This document shows, one piece after another, positions 14,940 to 24,991 of a stretch of DNA of 64,000 nt. The number at the start of each line of letters is the position of its first letter. The first letter of the stretch is position 1. Origin of the DNA: Shimia sp022448905 (GTDB lineage Bacteria > Pseudomonadota > Alphaproteobacteria > Rhodobacterales > Rhodobacteraceae); NCBI RefSeq assembly GCF_047126315.1, contig NZ_CP138953.1, forward strand, positions 620,001 through 684,000, read 5' to 3'. The notes beneath the pieces are model-generated. The model saw only the letters and a program-made list of their open reading frames with translations, was not told where the DNA came from and searched no databases. Both the position numbers and the translations under genes were made by a program.

Positions 14940-17900
14940 CCCAGTCTATGAATGACGCCACCCGTCGCCAGATCACCGCCGCACGCCCCGACGCCAGCAC
15001 ATGGCTCTCCGCCAACGCCGGCTCGGGCAAAACCCGCGTGCTTACGGACCGAGTGGCGCGGCTTTTGCTGGAAGGGGTCTTGCCACAACACATCCTGTGT
15101 CTGACCTACACCAAGGCCGCCGCCAGCGAGATGCAGAACCGATTGTTTAAACGGTTGGGCAGCTGGGCGATGAAATCTGATGCCGAGCTGTCCGAAGAGC
15201 TCGCAGACCTCGGTGTTGTGGGCAAATCCAACGCAGATGATTTGCGCAACGCTCGCACGTTGTTTGCCCGCGCCATTGAAACGCCAGGCGGTTTGAAAAT
15301 CCAAACGATCCACTCGTTCTGCGCCTCGATGCTGCGTCGTTTTCCGCTTGAGGCCGGCGTCTCCCCCCTGTTCAGCGAAATGGAAGACCGCGCGGCCGCT
15401 TTGTTGCGCGAAGAGATTGTGGAACAGATGGCCGAAGGGCCAGACGCCGTTTTGGTGCGGGATCTCGCCACGCATTTCACTGGCGCCGCCCTGGAAGATC
15501 TGACGGCAGACATCTGTCGCCACGCGGACCGGCTGCGTCATCCCGCATCGCCGCCGGACCTGTGCGATTTGCTCGGTCTGCCGGAAGGCTATGATCATGA
15601 TGCTTTGCAATCTGACGTGTTTCTTGGCGGCGAAACAGAGCTGATAGACGCGCTCATCGGCGTCCTTCAAACAGGGGGCAAAACCGATGCGACGGCGGCC
15701 ACAAAACTGAGTGCGATCACCAACTTCGATGTGTCCGCGTTGCCCATTCTCGAGTCGGTATTCCTGACAGGAAAAGGTGCAAAAGAACCGTTTTGTGCGA
15801 AGTTAGACTCTTTCCCGACTAAGGCACTGCGCACCAACCATGCGGATTTGATGGAACGCATCAAACCGCTCATGCTGCGTGTCGAAGACGCGCGCCCTCG
15901 TCGTCTGGCGCTTCAAGCCAAGGACCGCAGCGCCGCACTGCACGCGTTCGCCGCCCGCTTCCTCGAGCGCTACGACACCGCCAAACAACACCGCGGATGG
16001 CTCGACTTTGACGACCTGATCCTGCGGGCGCGCAACCTTCTCAACGAACCAGCAGTGGCAGAATGGGTGCTATACCGCCTCGACGGGGGTATTGACCACA
16101 TCCTCGTGGATGAGGCCCAAGACACCAGTCCGGTGCAGTGGCAGGTGATCGAACGTCTCGCGCAGGAATTTACCTCGGGCTCTGGCGCACGGGGCGAGGA
16201 CACCCGCACCATCTTTGTCGTGGGCGACAAAAAGCAGTCGATCTACAGCTTCCAAGGCGCGGACCCGGCCGAATTTGACCGCATGCGCGACGAATTTGCC
16301 AACCGGCTGCATGCCACGGAGAGCCAGCTTCAAGACCTGAGCCTGGAATACTCCTTCCGCTCATCCCCAGCCATTCTGAACCTCGTCGACAAGTGTTTTG
16401 AAAACCACACCGACGCGGGCTTCCCAACTGGCAACCGTCATATTGCCTTTAACGACGACATGCCGGGCCGCGTTGACCTCTGGCCGATGGTTGAACCTGT
16501 CGCCAAAGCTGAGAAAGATGACTGGTTTGATCCGGTCGACCGACTTGGCGACACGCATCACACAGTCATCCTCGCGGATCGCATCGCCGCCCAAATCGCA
16601 CGGATGATCAAACAGGACACCATTGCCGACACGCGCGGGCCCGACGGGCGATTCACGCAGCGCAAAATTGAACCCGGTGACTTCCTCATTCTGGTGCAAC
16701 GTCGCTCTGACCTGTTCCACGAAATCATCCGCGCCTGTAAGCTGCACGGCCTACCGATCGCCGGTGCTGACCGCCTAAAAGTCGGCGGCGAAATGGCCGT
16801 GCGCGACCTCGGCGCGCTTTTGTCCTTCCTCGCCACTCCGGAAGACGACCTGTCGCTGGCCACGATCCTGCGGTCTCCGTTGTTTGGCTGGTCAGAACAG
16901 GCGTTTTTTGATCTTGCGCACCGCCGAGCCCCCAAAACCTACCTTTGGGCCGCCTTGCGCGACAGGGGCGATGAGTTCCCCAAAACCATGGCCGTGCTGG
17001 ACGATCTGCGTGCCAACACCGACTTCCTGCGCCCCTACGACCTGATCGAACGTGTGCTGACACGCCACAAAGGCCGCCACGCCTTCCTCGCGCGCCTTGG
17101 GGCAGAGGCAGAAGACGGCATCAATGCACTTCTCTCCCAGGCCTTGGCTTATGAAAAATCCTCAGTGCCCAGCCTCACCGGCTTTTTGCAATGGATGCAG
17201 ACCGACGATCTGGAAATCAAGCGCCAGATGGACAGCGCCACCAACCGCATCCGCGTGATGACGGTGCACGGGTCCAAAGGTCTGGAAGCCCCCATTGTGA
17301 TCATGCCCGACACCGGCAAGCGATTGATCAAGACCGATGCGCCCATTGTGCCCGTGGGCGACACCGCGCTTTGGAACATGGCGTCCGACAGCGCCCCCGC
17401 ACCTCTAGCCTTGGCGCGCGAGACTTTGGCCGAAGCGCAAGCTGCCGAACGGCTGCGCTTGCTTTATGTGGCCATAACCCGTGCTGAAAAATGGCTGATT
17501 GTAGCTGCGGCCGGAGATTTGGGGAAAGACGGCAAGAGCTGGTATGACACCGTCTGCACCGCGATGGTCGCTTCTAATGCCACGCCTTGTCAGTTTGACG
17601 GAGGCGAAGGTCTGCGCCTGGATCATGGGAATTGGGCAGGAACAGTCTCTGATGTAGCAGACGAATCCGCACCCACAAAGGTCGAAGTTCCGGCGTTTCT
17701 GCAATCCGCCGCCCCACTGCTGCCAGCGCCACCACACGCGCTTAGCCCGTCCGACCTTGGTGGCGCAAAAGCTCTGGGAGGTGAGCAGGGACGGGATCAG
17801 GAGGCCGCCATGCAACGCGGCACCTGGCTGCACCTTCTGCTCGAACATTTGCCTGACCATCCAAACACGGAGTGGTCTGAAATTGCCAAATCTCTTCTGC

Positions 17901-18331
17901 AAGATGATCTGGTCGAGATGCAGGCTGAACAGTTTCAAGACTTGTTGGCCGAAGCCACGCAAACTCTGTCCAAACCCGAGCTCAAATGGCTGTTTGATCA
18001 ATCTGCATTGGCGGAAGTGCCCGTGACCGCCGACCTTGGCCCCAACCGCTTGCATGGAATCATAGACCGCTTGGTGATACAGGAAGATTGTGTCTGGGCC
18101 ATCGATTTCAAAACCAACGCCACGGTCCCGACCACTGCGAAAACCACACCAGATGGCATTTTGCGGCAAATGGGGGCCTATACTCATGCTTTGGAACAGA
18201 TTTTTGACCAGCCAATCCGCACGGCAATCCTGTGGACGGCAACAGCAGAGTTGATGGAACTGCCACACGATCTTGTGACAAAGTCCCTTGCAGCCACAGG
18301 ATATCTTGACGCCCCCGCCCCGCAAACCTAG
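14936..18331 (+). CDS. addA: AddA, UvrD-type helicase-nuclease (1131 aa)
   Basis: Motor and nuclease subunit of AddAB. Helicase motifs in order: LSANAGSGKTRVLTDRV (Walker A), TYTKAAASEMQNRL (Ia), LVDEAQDTSPVQW (Walker B/DEAQ), GDKKQSIYSFQGADP (III), MTVHGSKGLEAPIVIMPD (V) and LLYVAITRAEKWLIV (VI). A C-terminal RecB-like nuclease follows, with RGTWLHLLLEHLP and VWAIDFKTNA (catalytic Asp and Lys). It is translationally coupled to addB by an ATGA overlap. All expected residues are present; it should be functional. Confidence 0.97.
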   Translation: MTQSMNDATRRQITAARPDASTWLSANAGSGKTRVLTDRVARLLLEGVLPQHILCLTYTKAAASEMQNRLFKRLGSWAMKSDAELSEELADLGVVGKSNADDLRNARTLFARAIETPGGLKIQTIHSFCASMLRRFPLEAGVSPLFSEMEDRAAALLREEIVEQMAEGPDAVLVRDLATHFTGAALEDLTADICRHADRLRHPASPPDLCDLLGLPEGYDHDALQSDVFLGGETELIDALIGVLQTGGKTDATAATKLSAITNFDVSALPILESVFLTGKGAKEPFCAKLDSFPTKALRTNHADLMERIKPLMLRVEDARPRRLALQAKDRSAALHAFAARFLERYDTAKQHRGWLDFDDLILRARNLLNEPAVAEWVLYRLDGGIDHILVDEAQDTSPVQWQVIERLAQEFTSGSGARGEDTRTIFVVGDKKQSIYSFQGADPAEFDRMRDEFANRLHATESQLQDLSLEYSFRSSPAILNLVDKCFENHTDAGFPTGNRHIAFNDDMPGRVDLWPMVEPVAKAEKDDWFDPVDRLGDTHHTVILADRIAAQIARMIKQDTIADTRGPDGRFTQRKIEPGDFLILVQRRSDLFHEIIRACKLHGLPIAGADRLKVGGEMAVRDLGALLSFLATPEDDLSLATILRSPLFGWSEQAFFDLAHRRAPKTYLWAALRDRGDEFPKTMAVLDDLRANTDFLRPYDLIERVLTRHKGRHAFLARLGAEAEDGINALLSQALAYEKSSVPSLTGFLQWMQTDDLEIKRQMDSATNRIRVMTVHGSKGLEAPIVIMPDTGKRLIKTDAPIVPVGDTALWNMASDSAPAPLALARETLAEAQAAERLRLLYVAITRAEKWLIVAAAGDLGKDGKSWYDTVCTAMVASNATPCQFDGGEGLRLDHGNWAGTVSDVADESAPTKVEVPAFLQSAAPLLPAPPHALSPSDLGGAKALGGEQGRDQEAAMQRGTWLHLLLEHLPDHPNTEWSEIAKSLLQDDLVEMQAEQFQDLLAEATQTLSKPELKWLFDQSALAEVPVTADLGPNRLHGIIDRLVIQEDCVWAIDFKTNATVPTTAKTTPDGILRQMGAYTHALEQIFDQPIRTAILWTATAELMELPHDLVTKSLAATGYLDAPAPQT

Positions 18332-18381
18332 GTTCCCTCGAACCAAGACTTACCAGCACCCTCTTTCAGGAGACCTCCACA

Positions 18382-18702
18382 ATGGCAACTGTTGCTGTCA
18401 CCGATGCCACCTTCGACGAAGAAGTAAAAAACGCCGACGTACCCGTCGTCGTAGATTTCTGGGCCGAATGGTGTGGCCCATGTAAACAAATCGGCCCAGC
18501 GCTCGAAGAGCTGTCGGCTGAGATGGACGGCAAGGTGAAAATTGCCAAGGTTGATGTGGACAGCAACCCGGGCGCAGCTGCTGCTCTGGGTGTGCGCGGC
18601 ATCCCAGCGCTGTTCATCTTCAAAGATGGTCAGGTCATCTCCAACCGCGCAGGCGCCGCGCCTAAAGCCGCGCTGCAAAGCTGGATCGAAGATTCCCTCT
18701 GA
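18382..18702 (+). CDS. trxA: Thioredoxin 1 (106 aa)
   Basis: Small cytosolic disulfide reductase. The active site WCGPCK (VVDFWAEWCGPCKQIGPAL) lies near residues 30-35, with the cis-Pro loop GIPALFIFKDGQ and the usual C-terminal helix. ATG 18382 follows CAGGAG at 18367-18372. It starts 50 bases after addA in the same direction and ends before a strong terminator, so it may be transcribed partly with addBA and partly on its own. Confidence 0.98.
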   Translation: MATVAVTDATFDEEVKNADVPVVVDFWAEWCGPCKQIGPALEELSAEMDGKVKIAKVDVDSNPGAAAALGVRGIPALFIFKDGQVISNRAGAAPKAALQSWIEDSL

Positions 18703-18723
18703 TCCTCATCAGATACCAGTTCT

Positions 18724-18752
18724 AAAGGCGCTCCATTCGGGGCGCCTTTTTT
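18724..18752. terminator. Bidirectional terminator between trxA and the kinase-fold gene
   Basis: 11-bp stem (one G-T pair) from AAAGGCGCTCC to GGGGCGCCTTT with an ATTC loop; six T on the plus side and A-rich on the other, so it can serve both convergent genes. It overlaps the stop of the minus-strand gene by two bases. Confidence 0.9.
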
Positions 18753-19722
18753 ATTCAAACCCCTTTTTTATGAGTATCTCCATATTCTCCCATCGATCCT
18801 GTTGCCGCCAACTGCGATCCTCTGGGTCAGCTGGAATGGCGCACCAGTCCAGAAGCAGGCGCACAGGTTGAAGAAACCGAAAACTGGGATCATCGGGTTT
18901 GATCAAACGGTAACCTTCAAAAAACGATGACACCACGTCATCGCGCAAAAACGCGCCGGATTTGAGTGCAGTGTTATCTTGATGGATCTCGGCAAAATCT
19001 AACAACAGCCGAACGATATCAAACCCAACAGGCAGCTGATTGGGTGGATGAAAATCTATGCCGTAGAGGCCGTCTTGGGCAAAGATCAAATTGCGAAGGT
19101 TCATATCCCCGTGACGTCGTGCCACGACTGTCCTTTGACCTGCAAACTGTGCCGCCCGCTCAGGAATCTGAGAGGCGCATTTTAGAAATCTTTTTGGCGC
19201 AACTACGCGCCGAGATCCATCTTCGATTTGACGTGCCAACTGCTCAATATGCGCGATCATCTGGTCTGGCCGAAAAGGGCGCTTTCGACGGTCCATGACC
19301 CGATGAAAAGTGGCTAACCACCGCCCGCTCCGTTTCAGAAGGCTTTTGGGATCGCGGCCACGGTAAAGCAACGTATCCAATGTGTTTCCGGTCACGTGAT
19401 CCATTAGCAGGACAGCGCCGTCCTCACTCACATAGTGTACTTTCGGCGCCCGCATCCGCCGCGCATTTCCCATGGCGTTGCTGGCGTCAACCTGCGCCTG
19501 GGCCATTTGAATCAACTGATCAGAATTATCAGCGCCAAACACCCGTTTCAGGACATAGGACTTGTCACCGCAATCAAGCCGCAAAACGATATGGCTGCGG
19601 TGGTCATTCTTTTGCCACAGCAATTCATGTGTCACCAACTCATCAGGTAGGTCCAAATCTCGCTGCAAACGCAAGAAGTCCTGCAATGCAGCTTCTATGC
19701 GAACATCCTGTTCTTCGTCCAT
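18751..19722 (-). CDS. Aminoglycoside-phosphotransferase-fold kinase, substrate unknown (323 aa)
   Basis: APH-type small-molecule kinase. Visible motifs: SYVLKRVF (ATP-site Lys), GAVLLMDHVTGNTLDTLLY (hinge), VVARRHGDMNLRNLIFAQ (catalytic loop with Asp and Asn) and GLYGIDFHPPNQ (metal Asp). The N-terminus is acidic with no membrane segment. It is not the same subgroup as AmgK at 10332. It is transcribed convergently with trxA and divergently from hslV. Enzymes of this fold phosphorylate aminoglycosides, choline, homoserine or fructosamine; nothing in the context picks one. Confidence 0.75.
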   Translation of the reverse strand: MDEEQDVRIEAALQDFLRLQRDLDLPDELVTHELLWQKNDHRSHIVLRLDCGDKSYVLKRVFGADNSDQLIQMAQAQVDASNAMGNARRMRAPKVHYVSEDGAVLLMDHVTGNTLDTLLYRGRDPKSLLKRSGRWLATFHRVMDRRKRPFRPDQMIAHIEQLARQIEDGSRRVVAPKRFLKCASQIPERAAQFAGQRTVVARRHGDMNLRNLIFAQDGLYGIDFHPPNQLPVGFDIVRLLLDFAEIHQDNTALKSGAFLRDDVVSSFFEGYRLIKPDDPSFRFLQPVRLLLDWCAIPADPEDRSWRQQDRWENMEILIKKGFE

Positions 19723-19834
19723 GGGGCGAGGCTATGCGCTTGAAATCGCAGGGGCAACCCCAGCAAACCACCCAAACTCTTGTGCCTTTCTGATCGCAGG
19801 CTCATATAGGGCAAAGGACAAAAGGAGCTTTTGG

Positions 19835-20392
19835 ATGTCTGAGGATCAATTCCCCGGTTGGCACGGCACCACCATCATTGGTGTGAAAAAGGCTGGCGAA
19901 GTTGTGATTGCCGGTGACGGGCAGGTCTCGTTGGGCCAAACCGTGATCAAAGGCACCGCGCGAAAGGTGCGCCGCCTGAGCCCCGGCGGTTATGAAATTG
20001 TCGCGGGCTTTGCTGGCTCCACCGCAGATGCTTTCACGCTTCTCGAACGTCTCGAAGCCAAACTCGAGGCCACACCCGGCCAACTGGCCCGCGCTTCCGT
20101 GGAACTGGCCAAAGATTGGCGCACCGACAAGTACCTGCAAAAGCTCGAAGCCATGCTGATTGTGTCGGACGGCGCCGACATCTTTGTCATCACCGGGGCA
20201 GGAGACGTGCTGGAGCCTGAACATGACGTGACCGCCATTGGCTCCGGCGGCAACTATGCACTGGCTGCGGGACGCGCCCTGATGGACACCGATCTGTCTG
20301 CCGAAGAGGTGGCGCGCAAAGCCATGGGCATCGCAAGTGATATTTGCGTCTACACTAACGGCAACCTGACCGTGGAGACGATCAAACAATGA
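19835..20392 (+). CDS. hslV: ATP-dependent protease subunit HslV (185 aa)
   Basis: Threonine peptidase that forms a double hexamer capped by HslU. The sequence opens MSEDQFPGWHGTTIIGVKKA. The catalytic Thr is therefore Thr12, after an 11-residue propeptide, as in other alphaproteobacterial HslV, whereas E. coli HslV has Thr directly after Met. IAGDGQVSLGQTVIKGTARKVRR and the GSGGNYALAAGRAL region are diagnostic. ATG 19835 has AAAGGAG at 19821-19827. The stop overlaps the next gene (ATGA). hslU lies two genes downstream instead of next door. Confidence 0.97.
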   Translation: MSEDQFPGWHGTTIIGVKKAGEVVIAGDGQVSLGQTVIKGTARKVRRLSPGGYEIVAGFAGSTADAFTLLERLEAKLEATPGQLARASVELAKDWRTDKYLQKLEAMLIVSDGADIFVITGAGDVLEPEHDVTAIGSGGNYALAAGRALMDTDLSAEEVARKAMGIASDICVYTNGNLTVETIKQ

Positions 20393-21423
20393 CCGACATG
20401 ACCTACACCCGCATGGGCAATTCCGGTCTGGTTGTTTCCCGTCTGGCGCTTGGCACCATGACCTTCACCCACGGCTCCGACTGGATTCCCGGCGTTGCCA
20501 AGGTTGGCCTGAACGATGCCCAGCGCATGGTTGATGTGACGCTGGATGGGGGCATCAACTTCTTTGACGCAGCTGATGGCTATTCCAACGGCGAAGCCGA
20601 AGACATTCTTGGCAAAACCCTCAAGGGCAAACGCAACGACGCAGTGATCTGCACCAAACTTGGCTTCCGTCAAAGTGATCGCATCACCGACGCTGGCCTC
20701 TCACGTGGACACATCCTGTCTTCCGTGGATGGCTGCCTGAAACGGCTCGATACTGACTGGATCGACCTTCTGGTATTGCACAAAACCGATTTCACAACGC
20801 CAATGGAAGAAACCCTTTCGACCCTGCAATCGGTGATCGACGCAGGCAAGGTGCGCCACATTGGCGTGTCCAACTGGCCCGCGTGGAAGGTGGCACAGGC
20901 CGTTCAGTTCCAGCGCGACAACAACATGAGCCAGTTTGTCGCCGGTCAGTACCTCTACAACGCTGTGAGTCGCGACATCGAAATGGACATTCTGCGCATG
21001 GGCGCGGAGCTTGGCATCGGCCTGATGGCGTGGTCACCTCTGGCTGGCGGTCTTTTGACGGGCAAATACGATCTCAACAAGCTGGAAGACAGCGACGGTC
21101 GTCTGGCCGAAGGTGATTTCCTGCAAGTCTCCAAAGAGCAAGCGCTGGCCGCGATCACCGCGCTGACGGAGGCCGCCGACACACACAACGTCACGCCCGC
21201 GCAAATTGCTCAAGCCTGGATTCTAAACAAACGCTGCGACCACACGATCATCATCGGCGCCTCCAAGCTCAGCCAGCTTGAAACCGGCATCGCTGCCGCC
21301 AATATCGAGTTGAGCGAGGCAGAAATGGCCGCTCTGGACGCCGCCGCTGCACCGGGTCGTCGCTACCCCGAGTGGTTTGACGACATGATGAAAGACGAAC
21401 TGTTTGCCAAAGTGCTCGCGTAA
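20389..21423 (+). CDS. Aldo/keto reductase (344 aa)
   Basis: NADPH-dependent oxidoreductase of the AKR superfamily, probably of the YajO/Tas-like subgroup. The catalytic tetrad is visible: Asp of FFDAADGYSNG, Tyr of the same motif, Lys of ICTKLGF and His of LLVLHKTDF. The NADPH-binding C-terminal part has IIIGASKLSQLETGIAA. The substrate is unknown. It is coupled to hslV by an ATGA overlap and followed after 15 bases by a membrane-protein gene, forming an hslV-AKR-DUF2157-hslU run. No functional link to the protease is known to me. Confidence 0.93.
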   Translation: MTDMTYTRMGNSGLVVSRLALGTMTFTHGSDWIPGVAKVGLNDAQRMVDVTLDGGINFFDAADGYSNGEAEDILGKTLKGKRNDAVICTKLGFRQSDRITDAGLSRGHILSSVDGCLKRLDTDWIDLLVLHKTDFTTPMEETLSTLQSVIDAGKVRHIGVSNWPAWKVAQAVQFQRDNNMSQFVAGQYLYNAVSRDIEMDILRMGAELGIGLMAWSPLAGGLLTGKYDLNKLEDSDGRLAEGDFLQVSKEQALAAITALTEAADTHNVTPAQIAQAWILNKRCDHTIIIGASKLSQLETGIAAANIELSEAEMAALDAAAAPGRRYPEWFDDMMKDELFAKVLA

Positions 21424-21438
21424 CGAGAGACCCACCTC

Positions 21439-22503
21439 ATGATTGACAAAGATGATCTTCGCGCCGCGGTTGGCTCCGGCCTGCTGAATGAACAACAGGC
21501 TGCGTCCCTCGCAGCACTTGCCGACAGCCGACGCGGTGCACGCGAAGACCTCGCCATTGGCGATGAACCGTTTGAGCTGTTCAAAGGCTTCAATGAGATT
21601 TTCATTGTCGTGGGCCTGTTGATCCTCGCCAGCGGTTGGGCGGCGGTCAACGGCATCGCCATGGCCGCCGAAGTGGTGAACTACAAAACCAAAATTGTGA
21701 CCACCACAGCCATCTCCGGCGCTGTGATCTGGGCACTGGCAGAGTACTTCATCCGCCGCCGCCGTATGGTGGCCCCGGCCATTGCGCTGTCCATCCTTTG
21801 GGCGATCAACGCAGGGTCCGGCATTACCGCCTATTTCGCGCAGCCCTTCATGCTTGCTCAAGAAGACTTCTCCAGCCTGCCACTGCCACTGGCGCTCGCC
21901 ACCCTGGCAACACTGATCTTCTGGCTGCGCTTCCGCGTGCCTTTTGCCATGGCGCTGATTGCGCTTGGCGTCTTTGGCATCGCGCTCATGCTTGGCGCCA
22001 ACCAATCCGGCACGCCAACCAGCCCGCAAGATCTCTTCCTACTTTCCGCCGGAGGCCCCTTTGCCTTCATCACACTCGGTGTGGGCATCGCTGTCTTTGC
22101 CGTGGCCATGTACTTTGACATGTCCGACCCGCACCGAGTCACCCGCCGCAGCGCGCAAGGCTTCTGGCTGCATGTTGTCGCCGCGCCTGCGTTGATCAAC
22201 ACCGTGGCCCTGACGCTTCTCGAGGCCGGAAGCAACGGCGCGCATCTGGCGCTCATGCTTTTCCTTCTGGGATTTGCCGCCATCGCCATCATCATCGACC
22301 GGCGCTCCTTCCTGATTGCCGCCATCGGCTACACCCTGGCCCTGGCCAGCATCGTCTTTGACGGCGAAGGCGCGGCCTTCACCATTCTTTTCCTCGGCAT
22401 CTTTCTGGTGGTGCTGGGCGCCTTCTGGTCCCGCTTCCGCGCGGCCCTACTTGCGCCGCTGTCTGGCATCTTGCCGCTGCACCGCCTGCCGCCATCCCAC
22501 TGA
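21439..22503 (+). CDS. DUF2157-like multi-spanning membrane protein (354 aa)
   Basis: Acidic soluble N-terminus of about 55 residues (MIDKDDLRAAVGSGLLNEQQ, DUF2157-like opening), then ten or so hydrophobic segments beginning EIFIVVGLLILASGWAAVNG and ending ILFLGIFLVVLGAFWSRF. No catalytic motif is visible. It lies between the aldo/keto reductase (15 bases) and hslU (12 bases), so it belongs to the hsl transcription unit. Integral inner-membrane protein of unknown function. Confidence 0.8.
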   Translation: MIDKDDLRAAVGSGLLNEQQAASLAALADSRRGAREDLAIGDEPFELFKGFNEIFIVVGLLILASGWAAVNGIAMAAEVVNYKTKIVTTTAISGAVIWALAEYFIRRRRMVAPAIALSILWAINAGSGITAYFAQPFMLAQEDFSSLPLPLALATLATLIFWLRFRVPFAMALIALGVFGIALMLGANQSGTPTSPQDLFLLSAGGPFAFITLGVGIAVFAVAMYFDMSDPHRVTRRSAQGFWLHVVAAPALINTVALTLLEAGSNGAHLALMLFLLGFAAIAIIIDRRSFLIAAIGYTLALASIVFDGEGAAFTILFLGIFLVVLGAFWSRFRAALLAPLSGILPLHRLPPSH

Positions 22504-22515
22504 TTGGACACTCTT

Positions 22516-23826
<1,311 letters not shown>

Positions 23827-23862
23827 TTTCCCCCTAGCAGGTCCGCGCATTCAATTGCATAG

Positions 23863-23892
23863 TCCCGGCAAACCAGTTTTGCCGGGATTTTT
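23863..23892 (+). terminator. Intrinsic terminator of hslU, abutting the next start codon
   Basis: Perfect 10-bp stem TCCCGGCAAA / TTTGCCGGGA with a CCAGT loop and five T. The T-run ends one base before the GTG start of the next gene. Confidence 0.88.
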
Positions 23893-23893
23893 C

Positions 23894-24991
23894 GTGCGAT
23901 ACCTCATCCTCATTGTCGCCAGTATAATGCTCTCCGCCTGCGCGGATCGCATCACCGCACCGATCCGACCAAAAGCGCTCAACGCGCCCAACACGCGCCA
24001 GATTTTTGTGGTCACCAACCGCGAACGCAATGCAGCAGGCTATCTCGCAACATCGCGCGATGATGAGCTGACCTTTCTGGACACGACCGTCTCTATCCCG
24101 CCCTCGCACACCTCAGGTGAAGCCCCCACATTCAAGGCCAACCCCGATCCTGAAAAACACTTTGTGATTGCCAAAGAGGCCCCCATCGCCTCCCTTCCGG
24201 ACCTAGCAAGGAAAGTCTCCGCCAGCCTCGCGGGCAATCCCCGCCGCAACCGAGAGGTCACCGTCTTTGTGCATGGGTTCTACAACACCTATCAGGACAG
24301 CTTGTTCCGCATCGCTCAACTTCAAAACGATTTTGACCTACCCGGCACCGTGGTGAACTTCGCCTGGGCCAGCGCTGGCAGCCCTTTGGGCTACGCACAT
24401 GACCGCGAAAGCGCACTGTACTCACGCGATGATCTGGAACGCACCCTACGTGAACTCGCCAAATCCAGATCAGATCGCCTGCTGCTGGTAGGCCACTCTC
24501 TGGGCACGTATTTAATCACCGAAACTCTGCGCCAGATCGAACACAAAGAGCCCGGCTGGACCGCCCGCAACATTGACGCCTTGGCTCTGATATCCCCAGA
24601 CATGCCGGTGGATTTGTTTCTGCGCAATTTGGAGCCCTTTGACGCCTTACCAGACTCCACGGTGATTTTGACCTCAACCGAAGACAACGCCCTGCGCCTT
24701 TCCAGCCGCATCAACCGCTCTTCACAAAGGCTCGGACAACTTTCCAACCCCGATGTTCTGGCAGACCTCCCTGTGATCGTGTTTGACGTGTCCAGCTTTG
24801 CGGATGGCAGCAGCAACCACATGACATTTGCCGAAAGCCCGGCACTGATCGCATTGCTTCGTGATGCGCGGTCCTTTGATGAACTATTGGCGCCAGACGA
24901 CCCGAATTTCCTGCTTCGCCAAGCAGAGCGCGTACGGGTGTCCAATGAGGCGATTGCCATTCAGGTCGCTGGGCCCGGTGGCAGCACATGA
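23894..24991 (+). CDS. Lipoprotein alpha/beta hydrolase, DUF900 family (365 aa)
   Basis: GTG 23894 gives MRYLILIVASIMLSACADRI, a signal with a lipobox (L-S-A-C) for attachment of Cys16 to lipid. The hydrolase core follows: EVTVFVHGFYNTYQD, VNFAWASAGSPLGY and the nucleophile elbow LLVGHSLGTYLI (Ser), then a late His in SSNHMTFAES. This order matches DUF900 (PF05990), envelope hydrolases of unknown substrate. There is no room for a ribosome site, since the hslU terminator hairpin ends directly before the start; an in-frame TTG at 23855 would place the hairpin inside the gene. It overlaps the MFS gene by four bases (ATGA). Confidence 0.85.
   Translation: MRYLILIVASIMLSACADRITAPIRPKALNAPNTRQIFVVTNRERNAAGYLATSRDDELTFLDTTVSIPPSHTSGEAPTFKANPDPEKHFVIAKEAPIASLPDLARKVSASLAGNPRRNREVTVFVHGFYNTYQDSLFRIAQLQNDFDLPGTVVNFAWASAGSPLGYAHDRESALYSRDDLERTLRELAKSRSDRLLLVGHSLGTYLITETLRQIEHKEPGWTARNIDALALISPDMPVDLFLRNLEPFDALPDSTVILTSTEDNALRLSSRINRSSQRLGQLSNPDVLADLPVIVFDVSSFADGSSNHMTFAESPALIALLRDARSFDELLAPDDPNFLLRQAERVRVSNEAIAIQVAGPGGST

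Noticed and set aside
14870..15670. Minus-strand open frame opposite the addA start
   Set aside because: Shadow of addA, whose helicase motifs on the plus strand are unambiguous.
17405..18346. Minus-strand open frame opposite the addA 3' end
   Set aside because: Cys/Gly/Gln-rich shadow; the plus strand encodes the AddA nuclease domain.
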